From: Paenibacillus lacisoli
GTDB lineage: Bacteria; Bacillota; Bacilli; Paenibacillales; Paenibacillaceae
Reading direction: 5' to 3'
DNA: 64,000 nt
NCBI RefSeq assembly: GCF_030580655.1
Contig: NZ_JAUQTB010000003.1
Span: forward strand, 248,001 to 312,000
Shown here: positions 54,266 to 62,504 of the stretch, in pieces
Layout: every line of letters starts with the position of its first letter
How positions within the stretch are numbered: the first letter of the stretch is position 1
Program-made: the position numbers and the translations under genes
Notes under the pieces: model-generated
What the model was told of the DNA's origin: nothing
Database searches by the model: none
Seen by the model: the letters and a program-made list of their open reading frames with translations, nothing else

Positions 54266-54718
54266 TTGGATAGCTTTACCGCCACACGGATTATTAATGA
54301 ACTGCTGGAGCGTGCAAATATCGGAGTCTCCGTGCAGCTGGAATCCGTATTTCCTGGAGGCCGGCTGGTCGGGGGCAAATACGGGATGAACTCCCATACG
54401 ATTACTTTGTATACCGAGGTTATTCTCGACCAATGTCTGCAGCTGTTCGGGACACTGGAGCGCGCGGAGGATTATTTTGCAGTGATCGCCGCCCATGAGA
54501 TCGGCCATGCCGCCGACATGGAGCTGGGTTCCTTGTGTGAAGCCATGGAGTCCTCGATGATGCCCGCAGAGCGAAGCCGGATTGCGTTACAGATCGAAGA
54601 GAATGCATGGAATTACGCGCTGCAATTGATACCTGAGATTGACGCTGTTTTTATATCAACCATTATCGATGAGTCGCTGGCTGCTTACCGGGAACAGGTA
54701 CAGTCGGATATCGCTTGA
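54266..54718 (+). CDS. Small zincin-like protein with HEIGH motif
   Basis: 150 residues, no signal peptide. The central AAHEIGHAADMELG (His77-Glu78, His81) is a zinc-binding HExxH helix as in gluzincins and ImmA/IrrE-type proteases, preceded by a strand that reads TITLYTEVILDQ. The third metal ligand cannot be assigned with certainty; Glu in the following helix (LCEAMESS) is a candidate. The start is TTG 54266 with AGGAGC about 10 bases upstream. Stands alone behind the permease gene. The substrate is unknown; regulated proteolysis is one possibility. Confidence 0.7.
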   Translation: MDSFTATRIINELLERANIGVSVQLESVFPGGRLVGGKYGMNSHTITLYTEVILDQCLQLFGTLERAEDYFAVIAAHEIGHAADMELGSLCEAMESSMMPAERSRIALQIEENAWNYALQLIPEIDAVFISTIIDESLAAYREQVQSDIA

Positions 54719-54727
54719 ATCTATCAG

Positions 54728-54749
54728 AAAGAGCCGAAAGGCTCTTTTT
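54728..54749 (+). terminator. Terminator after the HEIGH gene
   Basis: AAAGAGCC (54728-54735), GAAA tetraloop, GGCTCTTT, T run. Confidence 0.9.
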
Positions 54750-54762
54750 CTATAATGACAGC

Positions 54763-54796
54763 AAAATAAAGGGAGCCCTGAGGGTCCCTTTATTTT
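54763..54796 (-). terminator. Terminator of the minus-strand FAD oxidoreductase gene
   Basis: 12-bp stem (54763-54774 with 54785-54796), A-rich on one side and T-rich on the other, extended inside by CCC/GGG. Confidence 0.85.
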
Positions 54797-54809
54797 ATAT
54801 TTACCGTCC

Positions 54810-56054
54810 TCAGCGGTTCAGTAACGGACGATTCTGCAGGTATAGTTCCATGTCAGCACAGTTCTTGCCCAGAATATCATCACATACAAGCCTGGCCAGT
54901 ACCTGGTTATAGACAGTGCCGTTGTCACCGTAGCCCATCAGTGTATAGCAGCGCGGATACTGCGGATAACGGCCGATCATCGGCAGCCCGTCATGGGTGC
55001 CGCCATAGAATGCGCCCAGGTAGTAATCGGCTTTGACCTCGATGTCCGGGAACAGCTTGTTAAATTCTTCAATCAGCCGGTCCTTGCTGTGAAGGGTTCT
55101 CTTATCACGAATCCGCTCATCGGCTGTATCCTTATCCAAACCGCCGATAATGACCCGGTTGTCCTGTGTGGTCCGCATGTAGATGTAAGGACGGGCTGTC
55201 TCCCAGATCAGTGCACGCTGATACCAGGAGGAGAAGTCATTGACTGGGGAAGTTACAACTGCATAGGAGCTAGAGATCACGGCATTCTTCTCACCTTTGA
55301 ACTCCAGGTCTTCATATCCCGCAGCAATAATGACATGTCTGGCACGGATCTGGCGGCGCTCATGGGTATAGAAGAGGGCATGCTCCTCTTCGAAAGCTCT
55401 GCCGGTAATCTCGGTATTCTCATAAATGCGCGCCCCGCCTGCAGCTGCCAGCTCCAGCAGACCGTACACATACTGCACCGGATTCATCTCCGCATCATCG
55501 TAGTAATAAAGAGCCCCGGCCTTGCGGAAAGGATAGTGCAGCGCGATACGGTCTGCATCCCAACGCTCGACCTTGAATCCATGCTTGGTTAACATCGCAT
55601 ACTCCTCATCCAGAGCGCGGATATCCTCGTCATAGCTGGCATAGTAGAGGCTTTCGCGACGAACAAACTGGGCTTGCCCTGGTATGCGCCAGCAGGAAGC
55701 TTCGATCTCGTTAATGGCCGCTTCGCACAGCTTGAGATGCCGTACGGCCGCCTCCTCACCGAAGGTATGTGCCAGAGAAACAAAACTCTTCTCACCAGCA
55801 TACTGAATCAGGGCGGTATTGGTTGCCGTGCTGCCTTCGCTAACCCGGCGTTTGTCCACGACTACAGGCTTGATCCCCTGCTGGACGAGGTATGCGGCAC
55901 ACTGTGCACCAGCTGTTCCTGCGCCGATAATGAGCACTTCACATTCCAGATCCTCCTCCAGGGCAGGGTAACCGGGAACCTGATTCACTGTACTCGGCCA
56001 ATACAGCTTGCCGTTCTGCAAATCCATATTTATATTCACCGCTTTCTCCGTCAT
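54810..56054 (-). CDS. DAO-family FAD-dependent oxidoreductase
   Basis: 414 residues. VLIIGAGTAGAQCAAYLVQQG near residue 40 binds FAD; the region AEMNPVQYVYGLLELAAAGGARIYENTEI and the C-terminal YGGTHDGLPMIGRYPQYPRCYTLMGYGDNG are those of glycine/D-amino-acid oxidase relatives. It probably oxidises a secondary amine or amino acid. Unlike most of its family, the first 35 residues form a separate non-Rossmann lead. AAGGAAG precedes the ATG. A perfect 14-bp palindrome lies 13 bases upstream of the start and may be an operator. Confidence 0.82.
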   Translation of the reverse strand: MTEKAVNINMDLQNGKLYWPSTVNQVPGYPALEEDLECEVLIIGAGTAGAQCAAYLVQQGIKPVVVDKRRVSEGSTATNTALIQYAGEKSFVSLAHTFGEEAAVRHLKLCEAAINEIEASCWRIPGQAQFVRRESLYYASYDEDIRALDEEYAMLTKHGFKVERWDADRIALHYPFRKAGALYYYDDAEMNPVQYVYGLLELAAAGGARIYENTEITGRAFEEEHALFYTHERRQIRARHVIIAAGYEDLEFKGEKNAVISSSYAVVTSPVNDFSSWYQRALIWETARPYIYMRTTQDNRVIIGGLDKDTADERIRDKRTLHSKDRLIEEFNKLFPDIEVKADYYLGAFYGGTHDGLPMIGRYPQYPRCYTLMGYGDNGTVYNQVLARLVCDDILGKNCADMELYLQNRPLLNR

Positions 56055-56066
56055 ATCTTCCTTGAG

Positions 56067-56080
56067 CCAGAATATTCTGG
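56067..56080. promoter_or_regulatory. Perfect palindrome CCAGAATATTCTGG upstream of the DAO-type gene
   Basis: 14 bp with no spacer, 13 bases before the ATG on the minus strand. It overlaps the translation initiation region. Regulator unknown. Confidence 0.45.
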
Positions 56081-56148
56081 TTCGACCAGATTAGTATGTT
56101 CCGGACGTTATTGTTCCATGAGCGGTGTCTTCTGAAAGCAATATAAAG

Positions 56149-56180
56149 AGCCCGATACCTATGAACTCAGGTATCAGGCT
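56149..56180 (-). terminator. Terminator of the SDR gene
   Basis: Stem AGCCCGATACCT (56149-56160) with AGGTATCAGGCT (56169-56180), one C/A mismatch; minus-strand tail CTTTATAT. Confidence 0.65.
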
Positions 56181-56197
56181 ACGGGCAGACATGATCG

Positions 56198-56917
56198 TTA
56201 CTGCGGGTTCGTGGTCCAGATGCCGGCTGCTTTGACAAATACACGCGGCGGCAGCTTCAGGGCAGCGAGAGCCAATTCGGCTACGTCTTCAGGCTGCATC
56301 ATGCGGTCTTCATCGCCAATCTTAAGCCCCGCATTAACAGATAGTTCTGTATTGACGGTGCTTGGCGTCAGAGCTGTGACACGGATGTTCGATTTACGAA
56401 CTTCCTGCATCAGGGATTCGGTCATGCCAAGGACGGCAAATTTGGACGCACAATAAGCCGAGCCGGTAGCAAATCCGCGCTCACCTGCAGTGGAAGACAC
56501 GTTAATGATACTTCCGCTGTTCTGGGCGATCATGCTTGGCAGCACGGCGCGGGTAACATAATAGGTCCCCATCACGTTAACGTTCAGAATGCGTTCCCAC
56601 TGTTCAGGGTCCATTTCAAGAAGAGTGCCGAACTGGGCAGTACCTGCATTGTTGATCAGGATATCAATCGCACCCAGCTCCAGCTCAAGTGAAGCGATGG
56701 CTGCTTCCGCCTGGGTGCGGTCGGAGATGTCGGCGACGGCACTAACGACTTTGACACCGTAGGTGTCACCGAGTGTGCGCTGGAGCTCCTCCAGATCAGA
56801 GAGAGTACGTGCGATCAGACCGAGGCTCACGCCTTCCTTGGCGAGGGATTCGGCGATCGCTTTGCCGATGCCCTTGCCTGCTCCTGTTATGATAGCTGTC
56901 TTATTCTTCAATTCCAT
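56198..56917 (-). CDS. Short-chain dehydrogenase/reductase (FabG-like, YoxD type)
   Basis: 239 residues, complete classical SDR: cofactor motif TGAGKGIG (about 11-18), NNAG (89-92), catalytic Ser in INVSSTAG, YCASK (Tyr/Lys, near 155-159). Reduces a carbonyl with NADPH; closest by memory to 3-oxoacyl-ACP reductase-like YoxD. AAAGGAG precedes the ATG. Single gene between the DAO-type gene and the DUF4097 gene. Confidence 0.9.
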   Translation of the reverse strand: MELKNKTAIITGAGKGIGKAIAESLAKEGVSLGLIARTLSDLEELQRTLGDTYGVKVVSAVADISDRTQAEAAIASLELELGAIDILINNAGTAQFGTLLEMDPEQWERILNVNVMGTYYVTRAVLPSMIAQNSGSIINVSSTAGERGFATGSAYCASKFAVLGMTESLMQEVRKSNIRVTALTPSTVNTELSVNAGLKIGDEDRMMQPEDVAELALAALKLPPRVFVKAAGIWTTNPQ

Positions 56918-57038
56918 GCTGAAATCTCCTTTGTACTGGAATGGTTGTCATACACGTAGTATGGTGCAATTGTTGATTGGCTTGCTGTCAGGATTATAAC
57001 AGACTTGGACAAACGATCCAAACCAGAAGCCGCACCCG

Positions 57039-57881
57039 TTAGGGATGATTCACGTTGATGTCCCCGGAGGTGGTACGGATTTTGATGATATCCTTGGATT
57101 CCCCGACAGATTCGGGTATGCTGACTTCGCCGGCTGTGGCACGGGCATCATAGCTTCCTTTAAAGTCTGCTGCGACTTGGACATTTACATTACCGGACGA
57201 GCACGTAATATCGACCCCTGCGGCCGTTTTCTGCCGAATATCCACATCGCCCGAAGTCAGCTTCACCGTGGCACTACCGTTTAATTCGTTCATCTTGATC
57301 TGTCCGGAAGAAGCGTTGGCGGTTACATTAGCTTTGATGTTCTGTGCGTTGATATCACCGGATGTAATGCTGAGGTCAAGCTGATCCGCTGTCAAAGAGG
57401 ACAGGTCCATGGTGCCAGAGGTCAGCTGGATGGACATATTACGGGCCTGGGTGTCCGCCAGTGCAATATCTCCAGAAGTACCCTTGATGGCCAGACGCTC
57501 CAGCTCACTGTTTTGCGGGAGCGACACCGTTACCTTCTGGGTGTAATCCTTGTTAAAAATAGAGAAAAGGCGGAAGCCCTGCTTCTTCGAAATATCCAGA
57601 TCCAGCTGCCCGTTCTCCAGAGCTGTTTCTTTCATACGCTCTATGTCATCCTTACTCCATTTTCCCTTTACAAGAACAGATCCTTCGCTATTGCTGGAAG
57701 GGGCAAACTCAATCCGGGCCGAGCCGGCGTTCTCGATCAAGAGGGATCGCAGTTCCTGACTGCTGAACGTCCACTTCTGCTCATAGTCATCACCTTCTTG
57801 CGAACCAAAACCGAAGACGGCTGCACCGCCAGCACCGATCAGAATCAGCAGTGCGGCGAGAAGAAACCATTTTTTAGACAT
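57039..57881 (-). CDS. DUF4097 family secreted or membrane-anchored protein
   Basis: 280 residues. N-terminal anchor helix KKWFLLAALLILIGAGGAAVFGFG (about 3-24), then a beta-helix with repeated SGDI/SGTM/SGQI turns every 18-20 residues (GTSGDIALAD, LTSGTMDLSS, ITSGDINAQN, SSGQIKMNEL, LTSGDVDIRQ, SSGNVNV, TTSGDINVNHP). This is the DUF4097 repeat. In Bacillales, such genes usually follow a PadR regulator and a DUF1700 gene. Here the PadR copy upstream is broken and no DUF1700 gene is seen. AAAGGACG precedes the ATG. Confidence 0.85.
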   Translation of the reverse strand: MSKKWFLLAALLILIGAGGAAVFGFGSQEGDDYEQKWTFSSQELRSLLIENAGSARIEFAPSSNSEGSVLVKGKWSKDDIERMKETALENGQLDLDISKKQGFRLFSIFNKDYTQKVTVSLPQNSELERLAIKGTSGDIALADTQARNMSIQLTSGTMDLSSLTADQLDLSITSGDINAQNIKANVTANASSGQIKMNELNGSATVKLTSGDVDIRQKTAAGVDITCSSGNVNVQVAADFKGSYDARATAGEVSIPESVGESKDIIKIRTTSGDINVNHP

Positions 57882-57884
57882 GAA

Positions 57885-58451
57885 TTAACGTCCTTTCACG
57901 GTGGAGATGTTCCACCGGATGTATTGATAAGTCCAAGCTGCACATTCGGAAAATGAACAGCATTCCTGCTCCGCAGGCCGCAAAGGAGAGGTACTGTGAA
58001 ACGGTCTGTTAAACCAATCAACCGTTCCCAGGACCGGTGAAACAACCAAGTAGACGATTTCCGGATTCCCGGGCGATATCCTGTTCAGTCTTCCTCTGCT
58101 GAAGACCGAACACAAAGTGCAGTACATCGTCAGTTGACAGCTCTTCATGTTCCGATAGCGGCCGCGGCTGCAGCTCATGTTCCAGTGAATATGCCCTTCC
58201 TCAATCAAATGGGCAACACTGTATACGAATTGATTCCATACCTGCAGCTGTTCCTTCATATAGGCTTCACCTACAGGGGTTATGCGGTAAAACTTGCGCG
58301 GCGGTCCTTCCGGGGATTCCTGCAGGTAGGTTGTACAGCAGCCATCGGCTACAAGTCTGCGGAGCAGCGGATACAGGGTACCACTAATGTTTAGAATATA
58401 GCACTCCTGAATCCGTATCTCAATCACTGAATGGTAATCATTTCTAACCAT
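57885..58451 (-). pseudogene. Decayed PadR-family regulator gene
   Basis: The first 90 residues from ATG 58451 keep the PadR core: NISGTLYPLLRRL, then TTYLQESPEGPPRKFYRITPVGEAYMKEQLQVWNQF. The usual N-terminal first helix of about 25 residues is missing, there is no ribosome site before the ATG, and after about residue 90 the frame runs on as non-family sequence to 57885. I read it as a remnant of a PadR gene that once controlled the downstream DUF4097 gene. Part of the tail might be a degraded DUF1700 gene. Confidence 0.6.
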
Positions 58452-58515
58452 AGAATGCGGTAAAACAGATTCAGTATTTATGACAAGGGTAAGTGGCAGA
58501 GAGGAGGGATTTAAT

Positions 58516-58845
58516 ATGAAGTTACACCTGCACCGGGCAGCAGGCTCATCCTCGAACACGGAGCGCTGTGTGCGCAGGCCGGTAAGGGAGCGGCGAAAAG
58601 GTAAAAAAATGTCAGTCAAGGACCGCTATGAAACGGCCCATATTGTCAGCGAAATTTCCACCGCTCTGCTGTTTATCGCGGGGAGTCTTTTTTTGTTCTA
58701 TCCTCAGTATAAGATGGCGGGAACCTGCCTCTTCATTCTGGGCAGCATCCAGATGTTCATCCGATCGATGCTGCGCATCTCCTATTACTTTCAATTCCGC
58801 AAAGTGATTGAAGAATCTGAATTTGAGCAGAGTTCTAATTCATAG
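58516..58845 (+). CDS. YrhK-like two-helix membrane protein
   Basis: 109 residues. After a basic N-terminal region the YrhK pattern appears: DRYETAHIVSEISTALLFIAGSLFLF (TM1 about 53-70), LFILGSIQMFIRSMLRISYYFQ (TM2). Function unknown; such proteins are small inner-membrane proteins. The start ATG 58516 has GAGGAGGG at ideal spacing; ATG 58609, which gives the YrhK core alone, has a weaker site. Divergent from the broken PadR gene. Terminator follows. Confidence 0.75.
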   Translation: MKLHLHRAAGSSSNTERCVRRPVRERRKGKKMSVKDRYETAHIVSEISTALLFIAGSLFLFYPQYKMAGTCLFILGSIQMFIRSMLRISYYFQFRKVIEESEFEQSSNS

Positions 58846-58856
58846 CGGGCAAGAAG

Positions 58857-58898
58857 AAAGCGGCTGATCTCCGTGTGGACGGATACCAGCCGCTTTTT
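58857..58898. terminator. Bidirectional terminator between the YrhK and Rieske-FAD genes
   Basis: Stem AAAGCGGCTG (58857-58866) with CAGCCGCTTT (58887-58896), inner TCCG/CGGA pair, then TT. Confidence 0.85.
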
Positions 58899-58928
58899 AG
58901 TCTGTTGAGATTTTATAACAGCGTATGC

Positions 58929-60467
58929 TCACTGGCTCAGCTTGTCCAAATCCTTTTTGGCAGGTCCCTCGATGACATGGCCATCGTAGCCGAAACGGGA
59001 ACCGTGACAAGGGCAGTCCCAGGACCGCTCACCGTTATTCCATTCGACTTCACATCCCATATGGGTGCAGGTGGCATCCACGAGATGAAGGTTACCTTCC
59101 TTATCGCGGTAGGCTCCGGCTTTTCGGCCGTCATGGCGGACAATGGCGCCTTCATCCGGTCCAAGGTCGTCAACATGCGTATGCACAATATCGACTTTGC
59201 CGCTGATCAGCTCTTTGGCGACATTGGCATTCTGGACAACAAAGTTCTTGATGCTTGGTGAGGCCTTGAAACGTGACGGGGTGAACAAATCCGTATATGG
59301 ATTGTCCTGACCTAGAATCTGCGAGGACAGCATCTGTCCGGCAAGGGTCCCGTGCGTCATTCCCCATTTGGCAAAACCAGTAGCCACAAACACGCGGTCC
59401 TTGCCGCCGCTGATTTGTCCGATATAAGGAACTTTATCCAAAGTAATCAGGTCTTGTGCCGACCATCGGTAAGGGGCCTGGCGGATACCCAGCGTCTGTC
59501 CGGCAAATGCCTCCAGCCGCTCATAGTGTCCGAACGTACAGATGCCTTGGCCTGTCTTATGATTCTCGCCGCCGACAATCACGAGCTCCTCGCCGTCCAG
59601 CAGGACAGAGCGGAAAGAGCGGTCCGGGGTATCGGCAGTGATGTACATGCCGCCCGCATAGGTTGTTTCGGGTTTAATTGCAATGGCGTAGGAGCGTTCA
59701 GCATGCAGACGGGCGAAGTACATGGCCGGATCATAGAACGGGAAATGCGATGTACTGACCACGTGTTGACTATCAATATTGTGGTAGCCGCGCTGTACTG
59801 TCACCCGCACATGATCGTCATGCTCCTCGATCTTATCTGCTGTGGTGTGCTCGTAGATGCGTACGCCCATGCGCTGCAGTTCATGAACCATAAATTTAAG
59901 ATACTCCAGCGGATGAAACTGAGCTTGTCCTCCAAGACGGATAGCTCCATGGGACATCACCGGCAGTGGGATGCGGTCAACCCACTCGCCCGGAATACCA
60001 AGTTTCTCGTAGGCCTTGAACTCATCCTCCAGCTGTTTGCGGTTCTTCTCCTCCTGTACATAGACATAGGCATCCTCATCCTTCAGCTGGCAGTCGATTC
60101 CATGCCTCTTCACCAGATTGCGGATAAAATGGAGTGCTCCTTCGTTGGCTTCGTAATACTGGCGGGCTTGCTCTTCGCCGAAATGTCGAAGCAGCTCATC
60201 ATAGATAACGCCGTGCTGTGAAGTAATTTTGGCCGTGGTATGACCTGTAGTACCATCAAGGATCGATCCCGCCTCGAGGACGACGACATCCTTGCCGGCC
60301 TGCGCCAGCAAATAAGCGGTCGTTATGCCAGCAATTCCGGCTCCTACAACAGTCACTTCGGATTGAATGTCTTCAGCCAGTCTCTCGAACGGCGGGAATT
60401 CGGTCGTGGCACGCCAGATGGATTCCGGAAATTGTGGAAGCTCGGAATAACGATTAGTGGTGGACAT
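58929..60467 (-). CDS. FAD-dependent oxidoreductase fused to a C-terminal Rieske [2Fe-2S] domain
   Basis: 512 residues. N-terminal FAD motif VTVVGAGIAGITTAYLLAQAG (near 38-58), DAO-type fold through about 400, then Rieske ligands CTHMGC (467-472) and CPCHGS (485-490), giving Cys-x-His and Cys-x2-His. Electrons can thus move between flavin and iron-sulfur centre inside one chain. The family is common in Bacillales, with unknown substrate. The ATG overlaps the stop of a short upstream frame (TGATG) and has GGAGG. It lies beside Mn catalase. Confidence 0.88.
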   Translation of the reverse strand: MSTTNRYSELPQFPESIWRATTEFPPFERLAEDIQSEVTVVGAGIAGITTAYLLAQAGKDVVVLEAGSILDGTTGHTTAKITSQHGVIYDELLRHFGEEQARQYYEANEGALHFIRNLVKRHGIDCQLKDEDAYVYVQEEKNRKQLEDEFKAYEKLGIPGEWVDRIPLPVMSHGAIRLGGQAQFHPLEYLKFMVHELQRMGVRIYEHTTADKIEEHDDHVRVTVQRGYHNIDSQHVVSTSHFPFYDPAMYFARLHAERSYAIAIKPETTYAGGMYITADTPDRSFRSVLLDGEELVIVGGENHKTGQGICTFGHYERLEAFAGQTLGIRQAPYRWSAQDLITLDKVPYIGQISGGKDRVFVATGFAKWGMTHGTLAGQMLSSQILGQDNPYTDLFTPSRFKASPSIKNFVVQNANVAKELISGKVDIVHTHVDDLGPDEGAIVRHDGRKAGAYRDKEGNLHLVDATCTHMGCEVEWNNGERSWDCPCHGSRFGYDGHVIEGPAKKDLDKLSQ

Positions 60468-60688
60468 CAGCAGGAACCTCCTATGAATGGATTTATAACT
60501 TTTAATTCACTTCGATGTGAAATCCAGGCAGCAGTCTTCCAGTCATCCATTATTACCACAGTCCCGGATGCGGCAAACCCGTAGTCAGGATAATTCCCAC
60601 CATTATAGTAGAAGGCTGCAGCAAAAGGCGCCGGCCGCACTGCATACAGCTCGGATAGCTGCTGGCGGTTGGTCCAGATATCGGGCAT
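60467..60688 (-). CDS. Short frame between Mn catalase and Rieske-FAD genes, uncertain
   Basis: 73 codons from ATG 60688; a TTG at 60724 would lengthen it by 12. It ends TGATG on the ATG of the Rieske-FAD gene, which hints at translational coupling. However, I see no good ribosome site before 60688 and the catalase terminator lies across its upstream end. The predicted protein is rich in Tyr, Phe and Gly without a recognised motif. It may be non-coding. Confidence 0.3.
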   Translation of the reverse strand: MPDIWTNRQQLSELYAVRPAPFAAAFYYNGGNYPDYGFAASGTVVIMDDWKTAAWISHRSELKVINPFIGGSC

Positions 60689-60692
60689 AGCA

Positions 60693-60734
60693 AAAGGGTG
60701 CCCTGCCGCCTCTTCAGGCTTCAAGACACCCTTT
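60693..60734 (-). terminator. Terminator of the Mn catalase gene
   Basis: Stem AAAGGGTG (60693-60700) with CACCCTTT (60727-60734), inner GCCT/AGGC pair, minus-strand TTTT. It overlaps the last codons of the gene. Confidence 0.65.
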
Positions 60735-61571
60735 GGGATTGCTGAGCGTTGGCTTCATTCCAAGCCGGGAATGCATGGCATCCGGTGCAGGACGGAGCGA
60801 AGGCTCTGGGCCGTAAGCTTTGGGATTGGCCACATATTCCAGATTGCCGCGGCCATCCGGGCTCGGTCCGTTCGCCCAGGAGCCGGAACTGCTCTCTTCG
60901 CCTTCAGAGTAGTTCATGAATTGATGCGCAATGGCCTGATCTTCCAGCTCCACATGGAAGCTGGATGGTACCAGCACACCTTCCTGCTGTTCAATTTCAG
61001 CGATCGCTGCCAGCCATTGGTTCTGGTGCATGGTATCCCTTGCAATCATGAAGGACAGCATATCACGGACACCCGGATCTGTCGTCTGCTCATAAAGACG
61101 GACCACCTGCAGGCGTCCTTGGGACTCAGCATTCAGATTGGCACGGAAGTCGGCCAGCAGATTGCCGCTGGATACCATATAACGGGAGTTCAACGGATAA
61201 CCCGTGCTATCCGTTGGCGCAGCGCCCAGCCCGGAGACGATCAGATGCTGCGGGTTGATTCCGCCGAGAGCTGCCTCGATCAGCGGATCCTTGGCGGCCT
61301 CCTCCTGCTGGTCCAGAGGAGCACCGTCCAGCAGCTGCGAAATCATAGTGCACAGCATTTCTACGTGGCTGATTTCCTCGGTGCCGATATCAAGCAGCAT
61401 ATCTTTGTACTTTTTCTCCGCACGGCTGTTGAAGCCCTGGAACAGGTACTGCATCATCACGGACATCTCACCGTATTGACCGCCAAGCACTTCTTGCAAT
61501 TTCTTCGCATACAATGGATCCGGCATAACCGGAGAACACTTATATTGTGTCTGTTTTACATGGAAAAACAT
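60714..61571 (-). CDS. Manganese catalase
   Basis: 285 residues, ferritin-like dimanganese enzyme that splits hydrogen peroxide. Ligand-bearing helices are GQYGEMSVMMQYLFQGF (Glu), GTEEISHVEMLCTM (Glu and His), and further NLNAESQGRLQVVRLY and IARDTMHQNQWLAAI (Glu, His). N-terminus MFFHVKQTQYKC is typical of the YdbD/CotJC type. The frame is open upstream, but ATG 61571 has AGGAGG. Cytoplasmic form in B. subtilis is stress-induced. A dyad in the divergent region towards an Rrf2 gene may control it. Confidence 0.92.
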   Translation of the reverse strand: MFFHVKQTQYKCSPVMPDPLYAKKLQEVLGGQYGEMSVMMQYLFQGFNSRAEKKYKDMLLDIGTEEISHVEMLCTMISQLLDGAPLDQQEEAAKDPLIEAALGGINPQHLIVSGLGAAPTDSTGYPLNSRYMVSSGNLLADFRANLNAESQGRLQVVRLYEQTTDPGVRDMLSFMIARDTMHQNQWLAAIAEIEQQEGVLVPSSFHVELEDQAIAHQFMNYSEGEESSSGSWANGPSPDGRGNLEYVANPKAYGPEPSLRPAPDAMHSRLGMKPTLSNPKGCLEA

Positions 61572-61872
61572 AACAATTACCTCCTGCTTATAGTCGGAAT
61601 GAGAGTTAGACCTAAGCTTGGTATCATTATTTGCTATACTTAACCGTCGGCAGTATTGATAACCGTATATCAAAGGATCAATCATTTGTATGTATCGTTT
61701 TTGTATTAAAAATTATAAACGGTTTCGGCTGCGCCATGTCCCATTCAGCTGCAAGAAAGACAACGGGCCGCCCGATAGGCCTTGAACTTCGCCGGATGTT
61801 CACGTACAATGCAGACATTAGAGCATCCGGCAGCAACAGCGGCAGGAGTGCGATCAACAGAGGTGTCTTGAT
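61572..61872. promoter_or_regulatory. Divergent region between Mn catalase and Rrf2 genes
   Basis: 301 bases without a gene. It holds TTGATA-ACCGTA-TATCAA (61656-61673), a perfect 6-6-6 dyad, the best operator candidate for the divergent regulator. A SigB-like pair (GTTATC, 12 bp, GGTTAA on the minus strand) lies nearby but is a weak match. Near the Rrf2 start AGAGGTG serves as ribosome site. Confidence 0.5.
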
Positions 61873-62322
61873 TTGAATATGGCTAAGAAGACCCGCGCGG
61901 TAACGCCCAGATGGCTGGGTATTGCTCTGCAGGCACTGATTTATCTGGAAAGAAATGGGGAGTTGTGCGCCAGCGGTGAGATTGCGGGACGCATTCATTG
62001 TGAGGTAACCCTTGTACGGCGTGTGCTGACACGCCTGGTACAGGCCGGACTCATCGCAGCCCGTGAAGGCCGGGATGGCGGCTATTATCTGACCCGTCCG
62101 GGCACGGAGATTACACTTGCTGATATTTATCAGGCGGTTGGCATGGATGCTTCGATATGCCCGGGTATTCTTCAGACGAATACCGAGGAGAGTCCGTTCA
62201 GCACGGAGGTTAATCATCTGGTATCCGATGTATTGGAGGAGAGTGAACGGGTTATGATGGAGCTGTGGAGCTCCTATACGTTGTCATCTCTGTCTGAACG
62301 GGTATATAAACAATTGAAGTAA
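61873..62322 (+). CDS. Rrf2-family transcriptional regulator
   Basis: 149 residues with the Rrf2 winged helix: ALQALIYLERNGELCASGEIAGRIHCEVTLVRRVLTRLVQAGLIAAREGRDGGYYLTRPG, the classic RG.-GGY(x)L wing. It has one Cys in the HTH region and another in SICPG near residue 97, but not the three-Cys FeS cluster set of IscR/NsrR. Start is TTG 61873, with GAGGTG at 7 nt; ATG 61879 is possible. Divergent from Mn catalase, with a dyad between them, so it may sense peroxide or sulfur metabolites. Confidence 0.85.
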   Translation: MNMAKKTRAVTPRWLGIALQALIYLERNGELCASGEIAGRIHCEVTLVRRVLTRLVQAGLIAAREGRDGGYYLTRPGTEITLADIYQAVGMDASICPGILQTNTEESPFSTEVNHLVSDVLEESERVMMELWSSYTLSSLSERVYKQLK

Positions 62323-62385
62323 GCAGTCGAGGAGTTATAACTGGACCGTGAGGATTCCATGTTGACTTTAAGGTCTGCGGTAATT

Positions 62386-62417
62386 ATACTGTGGTTGTTA
62401 TGACCACAGTATTTTTT
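62386..62417 (+). terminator. Terminator after the Rrf2 gene
   Basis: 10-bp stem ATACTGTGGT (62386-62395) with ACCACAGTAT (62403-62412), then T5. Confidence 0.85.
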
Positions 62418-62504
62418 GTGCACCTGTGAGCGGCTTGGCTGTTTCCATGGTGAACGAAACTCATAAAAGACATAGATGACTTAGAGATAAAGGAGAGATT
62501 AATT

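Noticed and set aside
60669..61643. 324-codon plus-strand frame opposite the Mn catalase gene
   Set aside because: Covers the catalase gene in antisense; no family motif, no ribosome site.
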